Positions 1 to 6,380 of a stretch of DNA of 13,387 nt are shown here, piece by piece (within the stretch, counting starts at the first letter, position 1; each line of letters opens with the position of its first letter). The position numbers and the translations under genes are program-made. The stretch covers positions 1 to 13,387 of the forward strand of contig USFO01000041.1 in assembly GCA_900553955.1 (NCBI GenBank), read 5' to 3'. This DNA comes from an uncultured Oscillospiraceae bacterium (GTDB taxonomy: Bacteria > Bacillota > Clostridia > Oscillospirales > Ruminococcaceae). The notes under the pieces are model-generated. The model saw only the letters and a list, made by a program, of their open reading frames with translations. It was not told where the DNA came from and made no database searches.

Positions 1-40
1 AACGGCTCATTTTTGAGTTAGCACTCTCAGTTGGCAAAAA

Positions 41-86
41 TATGGATAATGTTGAAAACCACAAGTTTTCAACTTTTTGTGGAAAA
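41..86. other. Two DnaA-box-like sites around an inverted repeat
   Basis: TATGGATAA at 41-49 and TGTGGAAAA at 78-86 each read on the minus strand as one-mismatch versions of the DnaA box TTATCCACA (TTATCCATA and TTTTCCACA). Both have the same orientation. Between them GTTGAAAAC (51-59) and GTTTTCAAC (65-73) form a perfect 9-bp inverted repeat with a 5-base spacer. This composition resembles the edge of a Clostridial replication origin. However, no dnaA, dnaN or rpmH is visible and the window begins 40 bases upstream, so the origin idea is inference only. Bases 1-107 hold no gene. Confidence 0.3.
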
Positions 87-104
87 CCTGTTTCTTTGCT
101 CAAC

Positions 105-132
105 AAAAAAAGCCCGCAGTGCGGGCTTTTTT
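105..132 (-). terminator. Rho-independent terminator, probably bidirectional
   Basis: AGCCCGC (111-117) and GCGGGCT (121-127) form a perfect 7-bp stem with loop AGT, flanked by an A run (105-111) and a T run (127-132). The A run becomes the U tract for the minus-strand lipoprotein gene that stops at 142-144. The T run would also stop transcription entering from the left. Confidence 0.9.
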
Positions 133-141
133 CTCTCTTTT

Positions 142-1119
142 TTATTCATAGACAGGTTCGACGTGCGGCGGCGCAAAGCTGCGCACACATTCGTAACGAT
201 AAAATTTGTTAGCATCGGGGAAAGCGACCATAAACCCCATATAACCCGCGTTTATAGTCCAAAGTTCGTTTCCGCCGTTATCAAAAGCTATCGCAACTAC
301 GGAAAGACCGCTTGACATTGGGTTTTCCTCCTTCTCCATCACCTCCGGCGAAAGCAGGGAAATGCTTTCCAAAAGGTCAAGCCGCTCCTCATCCGAAAGG
401 TCGCTTCTTACGCCCTCCACGCCAAACGAACAGTCAATAACCACCAGCTTGGCAATGCCATTGTAGTCGGTGACGCTGCTTTGCCACTGCTCCAGCACCT
501 CCGCGGAGCCGAGAACAATCTCCTTTTCCCAAAGATTTTCAATGTTCGCCGAATATTCGCCGCAGTCCGGTTCGCCGAAGGTGAGCACCTCCGGCAGAGC
601 GCTTAGCTCAAGCGTGCACCGCAGCGCATCGTCCGGAACGCTGCCGTCAAAGCTGCTCGCAGGCAAAAAGCGTTCGCCGTTCACCTTTTCCTTTTCGAAG
701 CAGTCGGCGGTTATCGTGTAGGAGCCGTCGTACACAATTTCGGCTCTTCCGCCGCGAAAAACGACGGTGTACACGGTATTGCCGCCGGTGATTGCGTCGA
801 ACCTCATTTTCTCGAACGGCGCAAGCTGCACCGCCGCAAGGCGCGCGGCGAATTCCTCCGCTTCTGCACCGAAAAGCCGGTAGGATTTGCGCCCGCCAAT
901 GTTGTGATAGGACACCGTGACGAAGTAAATGCCGGAAGCGTCGATTTGGGCGACATCGCCGAGCAGCACCGTGTCGGCGGCTTCTTCGGTGGAGCTTTCC
1001 TCACTTGGCGCGCTGCTTTCATGCGCCGGAACAGAATTTTCTTCAGCAGAACTTTTGCATGAAGCGAACATCAAGCTTGCAGAAATGAACATTACTAAGA
1101 TTATAAATAGTTTGCGCAT
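142..1119 (-). CDS. Predicted lipoprotein of unknown function
   Basis: A 325-residue protein predicted to be exported and anchored to the outer face of the membrane by a lipid. Residues 1-20 are a signal peptide (Arg2, Lys3, then a hydrophobic core) ending in a lipobox-like FAS-C with Cys21 as the lipidation site. Residues 22-50 are a Ser/Glu/Ala-rich linker typical of lipoproteins. The remainder (about 51-325) is soluble-looking, mixed alpha/beta in character, with no motif I recognise and no obvious catalytic signature. The ATG at 1117-1119 is chosen over upstream codons because it is preceded by AAAGGAGG and begins the signal peptide. The -10 and -35 boxes would lie inside a longer version. 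The gene stands alone, diverges from the XRE-TPR regulator and ends at a strong terminator. The lipoprotein prediction is strong; the function is unknown. Confidence 0.85.
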   Translation of the reverse strand: MRKLFIILVMFISASLMFASCKSSAEENSVPAHESSAPSEESSTEEAADTVLLGDVAQIDASGIYFVTVSYHNIGGRKSYRLFGAEAEEFAARLAAVQLAPFEKMRFDAITGGNTVYTVVFRGGRAEIVYDGSYTITADCFEKEKVNGERFLPASSFDGSVPDDALRCTLELSALPEVLTFGEPDCGEYSANIENLWEKEIVLGSAEVLEQWQSSVTDYNGIAKLVVIDCSFGVEGVRSDLSDEERLDLLESISLLSPEVMEKEENPMSSGLSVVAIAFDNGGNELWTINAGYMGFMVAFPDANKFYRYECVRSFAPPHVEPVYE

Positions 1120-1158
1120 AGAAAAACCTCCTTTGTGCCGAACAACTTCTATATTTGT

Positions 1159-1187
1159 AGTATAACATAGCAGATAAATTTTGTCAA
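1159..1187 (-). promoter_or_regulatory. Sigma-A-type promoter of the lipoprotein gene
   Basis: On the minus strand, TTGACA (1182-1187) and TATACT (1159-1164) are separated by 17 bases, an almost perfect vegetative promoter. Transcription would start near 1152, about 33 bases before the ATG, leaving room for the AAAGGAGG ribosome binding site. Confidence 0.85.
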
Positions 1188-1230
1188 TAAAGAAATTTCC
1201 ATTCAACCTCCGGTTGACCTGCATTGAAAA

Positions 1231-1261
1231 GCGCGTTATTGCGCCCGGCGCAAAAACGCGC
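1231..1261. promoter_or_regulatory. 31-bp near-perfect palindrome, candidate operator
   Basis: The outer arms GCGCGTT (1231-1237) and AACGCGC (1255-1261) and the inner arms TTGCGC (1239-1244) and GCGCAA (1248-1253) are perfectly complementary. They are broken only by one A/A mismatch (1238/1254) around a CCG centre. The palindrome ends directly against the TATACT -10 box at 1262, so a protein bound here would block RNA polymerase at the regulator's promoter. Autorepression by the XRE-TPR protein is a natural guess, but it is inference. Confidence 0.5.
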
Positions 1262-1267
1262 TATACT
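1239..1267 (+). promoter_or_regulatory. Promoter of the XRE-TPR regulator
   Basis: TATACT (1262-1267) is a good -10 box. Seventeen bases upstream lies TTGCGC (1239-1244), a weak -35 with three matches. A second pair, TTGACC (1214-1219) and TATTGC (1237-1242), is also spaced by 17 but has the poorer -10. A weak -35 buried in a palindrome fits a regulated promoter. Confidence 0.5.
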
Positions 1268-1315
1268 TTAGTCATGCTAAGGCGCCGCGCAAATTCACCT
1301 AACGGAGGCAAAATT

Positions 1316-2350
1316 ATGGTACAAATCGGAAATAAAATCAAGGCTCTTCGCCTTGCAAAAAGTATGACTCAGGAGCAGCTTGCCGGTAAGCTGATGGTCA
1401 GCCCGCAAGCGGTCTCAAAGTGGGAAACCGGCGCTGCAATGCCGGATATTCAGCTTTTGCCGGAGCTTTCCGTGGCGCTCGGCGCCACCATCGACGCGCT
1501 TTTTTCCATGACAGACGAAAGCCGCATGGAGCGCATAGATAACATGATTTGGGACGAACGCTTCATCGCCGAAGCGGATTTCAAGGCGGAGGAGGCGTTC
1601 CTCAAGGACAAGTGCATCGAGCCGGAACACCGCGCCAAGGCAACCCTGCTTTTGGCAGAGCTTTATTGCAAGCGCGCCCGGGAATACAACGAAATGGCGT
1701 CGCCGCTGGCGCGCCTTGCGCTGGAGCTTCAGCCCGACTGCAAAGAAGCGCACAACGCAATTTTTGATTCCGAGGGTGGAGCTTACCTTGACTGGAACGT
1801 GGTGAACCACAGCCGCACCATCGAGTTTTATAAGGAATTTATTGCTAAACACCCGCAGAATCGCGCCGCGCACTACTGGATTCTCGACCTGCTTGTTGCC
1901 GACCGCCGCTGCGCCGAAGCCCGTGATTACCTTGCAAAAATGAACGCCCTCGGGCAGGATTTTAACAGCCTTTACTATCTCGGCATGATTCTTGATAGTG
2001 AGGATAAGCCGGAGGAAGCCCTTGCCGAGTGGCGCAAAATGACGGAAGAATACCCGAATGATGCAAATTCGTGGATTGTGCTCGGCAACGAAATGGCGAA
2101 ACGCTGCCGCTACGATGAAGCAATAAGCTGCTTCAAAAATTACAACGAGCTTTCCCCAAAGCCCCACTTTGTGGACGCTTTCGAGTGCATGGCGCAGGTT
2201 TACGAGATAAAAGGCGAGTACCAAAGTGCCATTGACTGTTACGAAAGCGTGATTGACCTGCTCAAAAACGAGTGGAACGAAACCACCGGAGAAGCCGTTG
2301 ACGAACCCCGCCGGAACATCGCCGGACTGAGGGAAAAGCTTGCACAGTAA
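1316..2350 (+). CDS. XRE-family HTH transcriptional regulator with TPR domain
   Basis: A 344-residue cytoplasmic protein. Residues 4-63 are an HTH_3/XRE DNA-binding domain: the stretch from Ile4 through TQEQLAGKLMVSPQAVSKWE (18-37) contains the recognition helix, followed by the usual leucine-rich fourth helix. Residues about 100-320 are helical with TPR-like repeats, clearest at 218-247 (YYLGMILDSEDKPEEALAEW), 252-281 (WIVLGNEMAKRCRYDEAISCF) and 288-316. Such proteins bind operator DNA through the HTH and use the TPR part for dimerisation or ligand/partner sensing. The start at 1316 is preceded by GGAGG with a suitable gap, and upstream in-frame codons encode nothing HTH-like. It is divergent from the lipoprotein gene, which is a possible target. 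The HTH-plus-TPR assignment is firm; ligand and targets are unknown. Confidence 0.88.
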   Translation: MVQIGNKIKALRLAKSMTQEQLAGKLMVSPQAVSKWETGAAMPDIQLLPELSVALGATIDALFSMTDESRMERIDNMIWDERFIAEADFKAEEAFLKDKCIEPEHRAKATLLLAELYCKRAREYNEMASPLARLALELQPDCKEAHNAIFDSEGGAYLDWNVVNHSRTIEFYKEFIAKHPQNRAAHYWILDLLVADRRCAEARDYLAKMNALGQDFNSLYYLGMILDSEDKPEEALAEWRKMTEEYPNDANSWIVLGNEMAKRCRYDEAISCFKNYNELSPKPHFVDAFECMAQVYEIKGEYQSAIDCYESVIDLLKNEWNETTGEAVDEPRRNIAGLREKLAQ

Positions 2351-2377
2351 TCCCGAAAAAAACCGCATAACTAAGCC

Positions 2378-2408
2378 AAAAAGCAGCACCCATCGGATGC
2401 TGCTTTTT
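2378..2408. terminator. Bidirectional Rho-independent terminator between convergent genes
   Basis: AAAAAGCAGCA (2378-2388) pairs perfectly with TGCTGCTTTTT (2398-2408). The stem can extend by two G-C pairs past one mismatch to an ATC loop. A and T runs on both sides let it end both the XRE-TPR gene (stop 2350) and deoB (stop 2459). Nothing else is visible in the 108-base gap. Confidence 0.9.
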
Positions 2409-2458
2409 GCTGTTTATATAATTAGCAGTATAATAATTAAGAGTAAACTTCGTCGATT

Positions 2459-3634
2459 TCAGTCGATAATTTCGGAAAGAAAGCTTTCTCCGTCGGTTTT
2501 TGTGTCTGTAATTCCAAACATTTCAAGTATCGTTTTCGATTCGTCCGCATAGCTTTTGCGTGTGCCGAGGTTTACCCCCGCCTTGATTTCGCTTCCGTAA
2601 ACGAGCAGCGGAATATACTCCCGGGAGTGGTCGGTGGAGGGGGTGGAGGGGTCGCAGCCGTGGTCTGCGGTTATCATAAGAACATCGCCCGGCTGCATAT
2701 TTTGCATAAAGCCGCCGAGCCATTCGTCAAATTCCGAAAGGGCGCGGGCATAGCCCGGCGCATCGTTCCTGTGGCCGTAGACCATGTCGAAATCCACAAG
2801 GTTCACAAAGCAAAGCCCGGTGAAATCCTTATTTTGAAGTTCCGAGGTGCGCTCCATGCCGATTTTGTTCGGGCCGGTGCGGTAGGTTTCGGAAACGCCC
2901 TTGCCCGCAAAAATATCATAGATTTTTCCGACTCCGATAGTGGCAAAGCCGCGGTCTTTCAGAACGTCAAGAGCGGTATCGGAGGGCGGCACAAGGGAAA
3001 AATCGTGGCGGTTGCTCGTGCGGTAGTAGTCGGGGTAGGTTCCGGCAAAGGGGCGGGCAATAACCCTGCCCACGGCGTGCTTTCCCGTGAGCACCGCCCG
3101 CGCCTTGCGGCAGATTTCGTAAAGCTGCTCCACGGGGATGACGTCCTCATGCGCTGCAATCTGAAAAACGCTGTCTGCGGAGGTGTAAACAATGGGCTTG
3201 CCGGTGGCTTCGTGCTCGCGTCCGTAGTCAAGAATGACCTTTGTGCCGCTGTACGGCTTGTTGCAGAGCACCTCAAGCCCGGTGGCGGCGGTGAATGCGT
3301 CCAGAACCTCCTGTGGGAAGCCGTCGGGATAGGTGGGAAACGCCCGGCGGCTTGTCAGCCCCGCAAGCTCCCAGTGACCGGTGGTGGTGTCCTTGCCCAT
3401 GCTAACCTCGTTCAGTCGGGCGAAGGCGCCTGCCGGCGCCGCCGCTTTTTCAATGCAGTCAACGCCGTCGATGTTGCCAAGACCTATTTTTATCATATTC
3501 GGAATGTGCAGCTCACCCGTTGCGGCGCACGCAGCAAGGGTATTGCTGCCTTCGTCACCGAACCTTGCGGCGTCCGGCAGTTCACCTACGCCGAAAGAAT
3601 CAAGAACAATCCAAAAGACGCGCTTTATACTCAT
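2459..3634 (-). CDS. deoB: Phosphopentomutase
   Basis: A 391-residue protein, the usual length of DeoB. It interconverts (deoxy)ribose-1-phosphate and (deoxy)ribose-5-phosphate, feeding sugars from nucleoside breakdown into central metabolism, in the cytoplasm with bound Mn2+. It belongs to the alkaline phosphatase superfamily. Visible signatures are the N-terminal LDSFGVGELPDA with metal ligand Asp12, KDTTTGHWE (81-89) carrying the phosphorylated threonine (one of Thr83-85), and DFDMVYGHRND with ligands Asp283 and His288. ADHGCDPS follows with Asp324 and His325, then DHSREYIPLL with His336. The spacing matches the metal ligands known in Bacillus cereus DeoB, so it should be active. ATG 3632-3634 overlaps the stop of the upstream membrane-protein gene (ATGA) with GGAGG upstream, so translation is probably coupled. 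No nucleoside phosphorylase or deoxyribose aldolase gene is adjacent. Confidence 0.97.
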   Translation of the reverse strand: MSIKRVFWIVLDSFGVGELPDAARFGDEGSNTLAACAATGELHIPNMIKIGLGNIDGVDCIEKAAAPAGAFARLNEVSMGKDTTTGHWELAGLTSRRAFPTYPDGFPQEVLDAFTAATGLEVLCNKPYSGTKVILDYGREHEATGKPIVYTSADSVFQIAAHEDVIPVEQLYEICRKARAVLTGKHAVGRVIARPFAGTYPDYYRTSNRHDFSLVPPSDTALDVLKDRGFATIGVGKIYDIFAGKGVSETYRTGPNKIGMERTSELQNKDFTGLCFVNLVDFDMVYGHRNDAPGYARALSEFDEWLGGFMQNMQPGDVLMITADHGCDPSTPSTDHSREYIPLLVYGSEIKAGVNLGTRKSYADESKTILEMFGITDTKTDGESFLSEIID

Positions 3635-4863
3635 TTTTCTGCCTCCGACTCAATATCAGCTTTGTCTTTTACGCCCTTGATCACCTTGTAAGCATTAGTG
3701 TTTTCGGGCATATTTTTCTTTTTGAGCAGATTTTCAAAAATTTCTTTGGAGAATCTGTAAATTACGGCGAACAGCGGCACGCCCACGAACATTCCGGCAA
3801 CGCCCCAAAGCGCTCCGCCGACGAGGATTGCGAACATTACCCACAGCGCAGGCAGTCCCGTGCTGTCGCCTAAAATCTTGGGGCCTATGACGTTTCCGTC
3901 AAGCTGCTGAAGCGCGAATATGAACACCGCGAACCACAGCGCGTGCCACGGGTCGATCATGAGCAGCAGCAGCACCGACGGTATTGCGCCGAACATAGGT
4001 CCGAAGAACGGAATGACGTTCGTCACGCCCACAATGAAGCTGATGAGCAGTGCATATTCGTATTTAAGGATGCTCATGCCGATGAAGCAGAGGATTCCGA
4101 TGATGAGCGAGTCGAGCAGCTTGCCGTTGATGAACCCGCTGAACGTGCGGTGAGTTTCCCGCGCAACACGAACGGAAACGTCCGCAAGCTTGCGGTTAAA
4201 CAGCGCGTAAAGCGCCTTTTTAAGCTGTGCGATAAGGGTTTCCTTGCTGAACAGCAGATAAACGGAGATGATAATGGCGATTATCACATCCGCAATGAAG
4301 CTGCCGATCTGCACGGAAATGTTTGCGATGTTAGCAAGCTGCGGAATCAGCGCATCACTGTATTTATCGATAATTTCCATAATGCCGTCCGCCGTCACTT
4401 GGAAATTCATAAATGAATTGAGATAACTTATGTCAAGCTGGTATTTTTCCGCCAGAGCGGCAATAAAGGCTTTAAGGCTTTCAAAATAGCTCGGCAGATT
4501 GTTTATCAGCGTGGTTATGCTGATTTTTACATCCGGAACGATGATCACGAAGAACAGAACCAAAACGGCAAGGCTTGCCACCCATGCCGCGATTATGGCA
4601 AGCACGCGCTTGAGCACCGGGCGGGGCTTCTTTTTGTCGGTGAGCCTTCCGAACTGCCTTTCGAAAAACATCATAGGTCCGTTCACGATATACGCGAAGA
4701 TGGCGGCGATGATAAACGGACGCAGAATGTCGCTTACGGAGCTTAAAATGCCCGAAACCCGCTTTAAGTTAATCAGTATAAAATACGCCGCCAAAATGCC
4801 GATTCCGGCGACTATATAAACGAGTACGCGTTTGGTCATGCTTTTTGTCCACTCGACTTTCAA
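3631..4863 (-). CDS. AI-2E/PerM-family membrane protein
   Basis: A 410-residue polytopic membrane protein of the AI-2E transporter family (DUF20; relatives PerM, YdiK, YtvI). Hydrophobic segments lie near residues 10-30 and 38-58, one follows the KKKPRP loop (about 80-105), and several more occupy the C-terminal half. Family hallmarks are GVTNVIPFFGPMFGAIP, QQLDGNVIGPKILGDSTGL and the glycine-rich GGALWGVAGMFVGVPLFAV near the end. Members export diverse small molecules or ions (AI-2 by TqsA, Na+/H+ exchange by others), so the substrate cannot be named. The preferred start is TTG 4861-4863, ten bases after AGGAG (4874-4878). An in-frame TTG at 4884 lies upstream of that site, and ATG 4837-4839 lacks a good one. 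It is the first gene of a two-gene unit with deoB, overlapping by 4 bases. Confidence 0.87.
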   Translation of the reverse strand: MKVEWTKSMTKRVLVYIVAGIGILAAYFILINLKRVSGILSSVSDILRPFIIAAIFAYIVNGPMMFFERQFGRLTDKKKPRPVLKRVLAIIAAWVASLAVLVLFFVIIVPDVKISITTLINNLPSYFESLKAFIAALAEKYQLDISYLNSFMNFQVTADGIMEIIDKYSDALIPQLANIANISVQIGSFIADVIIAIIISVYLLFSKETLIAQLKKALYALFNRKLADVSVRVARETHRTFSGFINGKLLDSLIIGILCFIGMSILKYEYALLISFIVGVTNVIPFFGPMFGAIPSVLLLLMIDPWHALWFAVFIFALQQLDGNVIGPKILGDSTGLPALWVMFAILVGGALWGVAGMFVGVPLFAVIYRFSKEIFENLLKKKNMPENTNAYKVIKGVKDKADIESEAEK

Positions 4864-4916
4864 AGATGAATCACTCCTGTTCAAAAAACGTCTTTACCGC
4901 ATTGTATCTGTTACCC

Positions 4917-4922
4917 ATTATA
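4917..4922 (-). promoter_or_regulatory. Possible -10 box for the membrane protein-deoB operon
   Basis: On the minus strand a consensus TATAAT lies about 50 bases before the TTG start, inside TGCTATTATAAT, which can also be read as an extended -10 (TGC before TATTAT). No clear -35 is present at 16-18 bases, so the call rests on the -10 alone. Confidence 0.4.
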
Positions 4923-5016
4923 ATAGCATATTATTTTCCAAAATTCCATTAAATATTTTTTAATTCTGAAGAAAAATTTGTACAATATTTTTTACAAACT
5001 TTTTTCACGAATTTTA

Positions 5017-5045
5017 TTTTCAACCGCCGTAATTTGTGCTATATT
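5017..5045 (+). promoter_or_regulatory. Promoter of the PAP2 gene
   Basis: TTTTCA (5017-5022) and TATATT (5040-5045) are spaced by 17 bases, and TGC just before the -10 makes it an extended -10 promoter. The leader is about 55 bases and ends in GAGGTG (5098-5103) before the ATG at 5109. The surrounding 4885-5060 is strongly AT-rich and holds both divergent promoters and no gene. Confidence 0.55.
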
Positions 5046-5108
5046 AGATTAAGTAGAATAATTTTGAGAGATGCGTAACAGGTTTGTAAGCTATGAAGAG
5101 GTGAAATT

Positions 5109-5951
5109 ATGGAGTTTCAGGCGGAAATTATACGAGCAATACAGTCAGTAGCAAGTCCGGCGCTGGACGCTGTTTTTCAGATTATTACAGTTATGGGCGA
5201 AGAACTTTTTCTGCTGCCGGTTGCGGCTCTGCTGTTTTGGTGTGTGAATAAAGAGCTTGGCTACTGGATTTGTTGGTGTGCCGCGCAAGGAAATCTTCTT
5301 GTGAATACGGTGAAAGGCATATTCAAGGTGGAACGCCCCATCGGTTATGAGGGCATACGCACCCTGCGTGCACAGACCGCCACGGGCTACTCGTTCCCGA
5401 GTGGCCACACACAGTCCTGCGCGAACCTTTTCACCGCGCTTGCCCGCGCGGTGAACCGCAAACGCTTTTGGATTTTAGCGTTTGTGCTGCCGCTTTTGGT
5501 GGGAATTTCCCGGCTGTATCTCGGCTGCCACTGGCCCATGGATGTGGCGGCTTCCTATGCAATCGGCATATGCCTGCCGCTGCTTTTGTGGCTGCTTTAC
5601 CGTAAATTTGCCAATCATAAGGCGCTGCTTTTTCTCATCAGCACGCTGATTTTTGCACCCTTCTGCCTTATGCGGGGGAACATTGCTGATTTTTGGAAGA
5701 GCTTTGGCTTTGCCGTGGGACTTTCCGCCGCGACCTATATTGAAACGAAATTCATAAAATTTTCCGTCGAAGGCACGCTTAAACAGCGTGCGCTGCGCTT
5801 TGCAATCGGGCTTGTGCTTATCGTGCTTGCCTATCTGCCGCCGAAGCTGCTGCTCCCGGCGAACAACCTCACGGCGTTCTGCCGCTACCTTATAATTCCG
5901 ATTGTCGCCATCGCCGTTTGGCCCGCGATTTTCAAAAGGCTCAAGCTTTGA
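5109..5951 (+). CDS. PAP2-superfamily membrane phosphatase
   Basis: A 280-residue integral membrane protein of the type 2 phosphatidic acid phosphatase family, which removes phosphate from lipid phosphates such as phosphatidate or undecaprenyl pyrophosphate at the membrane. All three catalytic motifs are intact: K69-x6-R76-P77 (KGIFKVERP), PSGH at 97-100, and S134-R135-x5-H141-x3-D145 (SRLYLGCHWPMD). His100 is the expected acid/base and His141 the nucleophile. Hydrophobic segments lie near 30-47, 50-66, 121-137, 147-164, 172-188, 198-212, 230-248 and 258-273. About 110 residues beyond the PAP2 core add membrane helices, making it longer than minimal PgpB/BcrC enzymes. It has its own promoter and terminator. 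The fold and chemistry are well supported; whether the substrate is undecaprenyl pyrophosphate or a phospholipid is unknown. Confidence 0.92.
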   Translation: MEFQAEIIRAIQSVASPALDAVFQIITVMGEELFLLPVAALLFWCVNKELGYWICWCAAQGNLLVNTVKGIFKVERPIGYEGIRTLRAQTATGYSFPSGHTQSCANLFTALARAVNRKRFWILAFVLPLLVGISRLYLGCHWPMDVAASYAIGICLPLLLWLLYRKFANHKALLFLISTLIFAPFCLMRGNIADFWKSFGFAVGLSAATYIETKFIKFSVEGTLKQRALRFAIGLVLIVLAYLPPKLLLPANNLTAFCRYLIIPIVAIAVWPAIFKRLKL

Positions 5952-5998
5952 GAGTGCTTTTCGGCTCCCCCTGCTCTGCAAGGGAAGCCGATTTTTTT
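5948..5998 (+). terminator. Terminator of the PAP2 gene, apparently derived from the local repeat
   Basis: TCGGCT (5961-5966) pairs with AGCCGA (5986-5991), then past a C/A mismatch CCC pairs with GGG and TGC with GCA. Seven Ts follow (5992-5998). The first 23 bases (5948-5970), which include the end of the stop codon, match the complement of 9197-9219 in the ruvC-ruvA repeat at 20 of 23 positions. The terminator therefore seems to have been built from a copy of that repeat. Confidence 0.85.
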
Positions 5999-6201
5999 CA
6001 CTACTGACCGCTGATTGCCGCCATCACGGAGTGCATACATTACTATGACGGAGAGAACATATGCACATTGTAAAACCAACGAAGTAAAGAGGAAGGCAGG
6101 GCGCATACCGCCTAATTTTCTTGCGTTTCGGCTCGATAAAGCATTTATTCGGTAAAATAAAATATCGGGTTAAATTTTTTATACTTTTCGCTCATTTTAT
6201 G
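5999..6201. other. Non-coding, AT-rich spacer
   Basis: Between the PAP2 terminator and the dehydrogenase promoter I see no gene, RNA gene or strong hairpin. A 36-codon plus-strand reading frame starts at ATG 6045 after a CGGAG 13 bases away, but it resembles nothing known. The spacer becomes rich in A and T from about 6150, as expected upstream of a promoter. Confidence 0.5.
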
Positions 6202-6230
6202 TTGTCAAAAGCACGGAAATAGAGTAAAAT
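6202..6230 (+). promoter_or_regulatory. Promoter of the alcohol dehydrogenase gene
   Basis: TTGTCA (6202-6207) and TAAAAT (6225-6230) are separated by exactly 17 bases, each one mismatch from consensus. Transcription would begin near 6237, giving a leader of about 145 bases, long for a simple gene. Confidence 0.75.
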
Positions 6231-6243
6231 TAAGTTAGCAGAA

Positions 6244-6283
6244 GCAGTCCGAAAAACGGCTGCGGAAGAGCGCCTTCGCGCTC
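6244..6283 (+). promoter_or_regulatory. Two tandem hairpins in the dehydrogenase leader
   Basis: GCAG-T-CCG (6244-6251) pairs with CGG-CTGC (6257-6263) around an A5 loop with one bulged T. GAGCGC (6268-6273) pairs perfectly with GCGCTC (6278-6283) around CTTC. No U tract follows, so this is not a terminator. I do not recognise a known riboswitch class. It may stabilise the transcript or bind a regulator. Confidence 0.4.
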
Positions 6284-6380
6284 ACAGGCAAACGGAGTAT
6301 TTCTGCGCTTGGGATGTCTTTTCAAGAGATTCCGCACCACCATTAAAAACCATTTAACAAACGAAAGGAGCAACACGCTT

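Noticed and set aside
18..26. TTAGCACTC, identical to the left half of the CIRCE (HrcA) operator
   Set aside because: The expected GAGTGCTAA nine bases downstream is absent (AAAAATATG instead), and no heat-shock gene follows.
2627..3691. Long open frame on the plus strand opposite deoB
   Set aside because: It is the antisense shadow of a GC-rich gene. DeoB on the minus strand has all catalytic motifs, and the plus frame has none.
5885..6106. Minus-strand 73-codon reading frame with a hydrophobic N-terminus
   Set aside because: It runs antisense through the PAP2 terminator and the end of the PAP2 gene, has only a weak GGCGGT before its ATG, and resembles no family.
6045..6155. 36-codon plus-strand reading frame in the spacer before the dehydrogenase promoter
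   Set aside because: The ribosome site is 13 bases away, there is no promoter, no known similarity and no compositional sign of coding.
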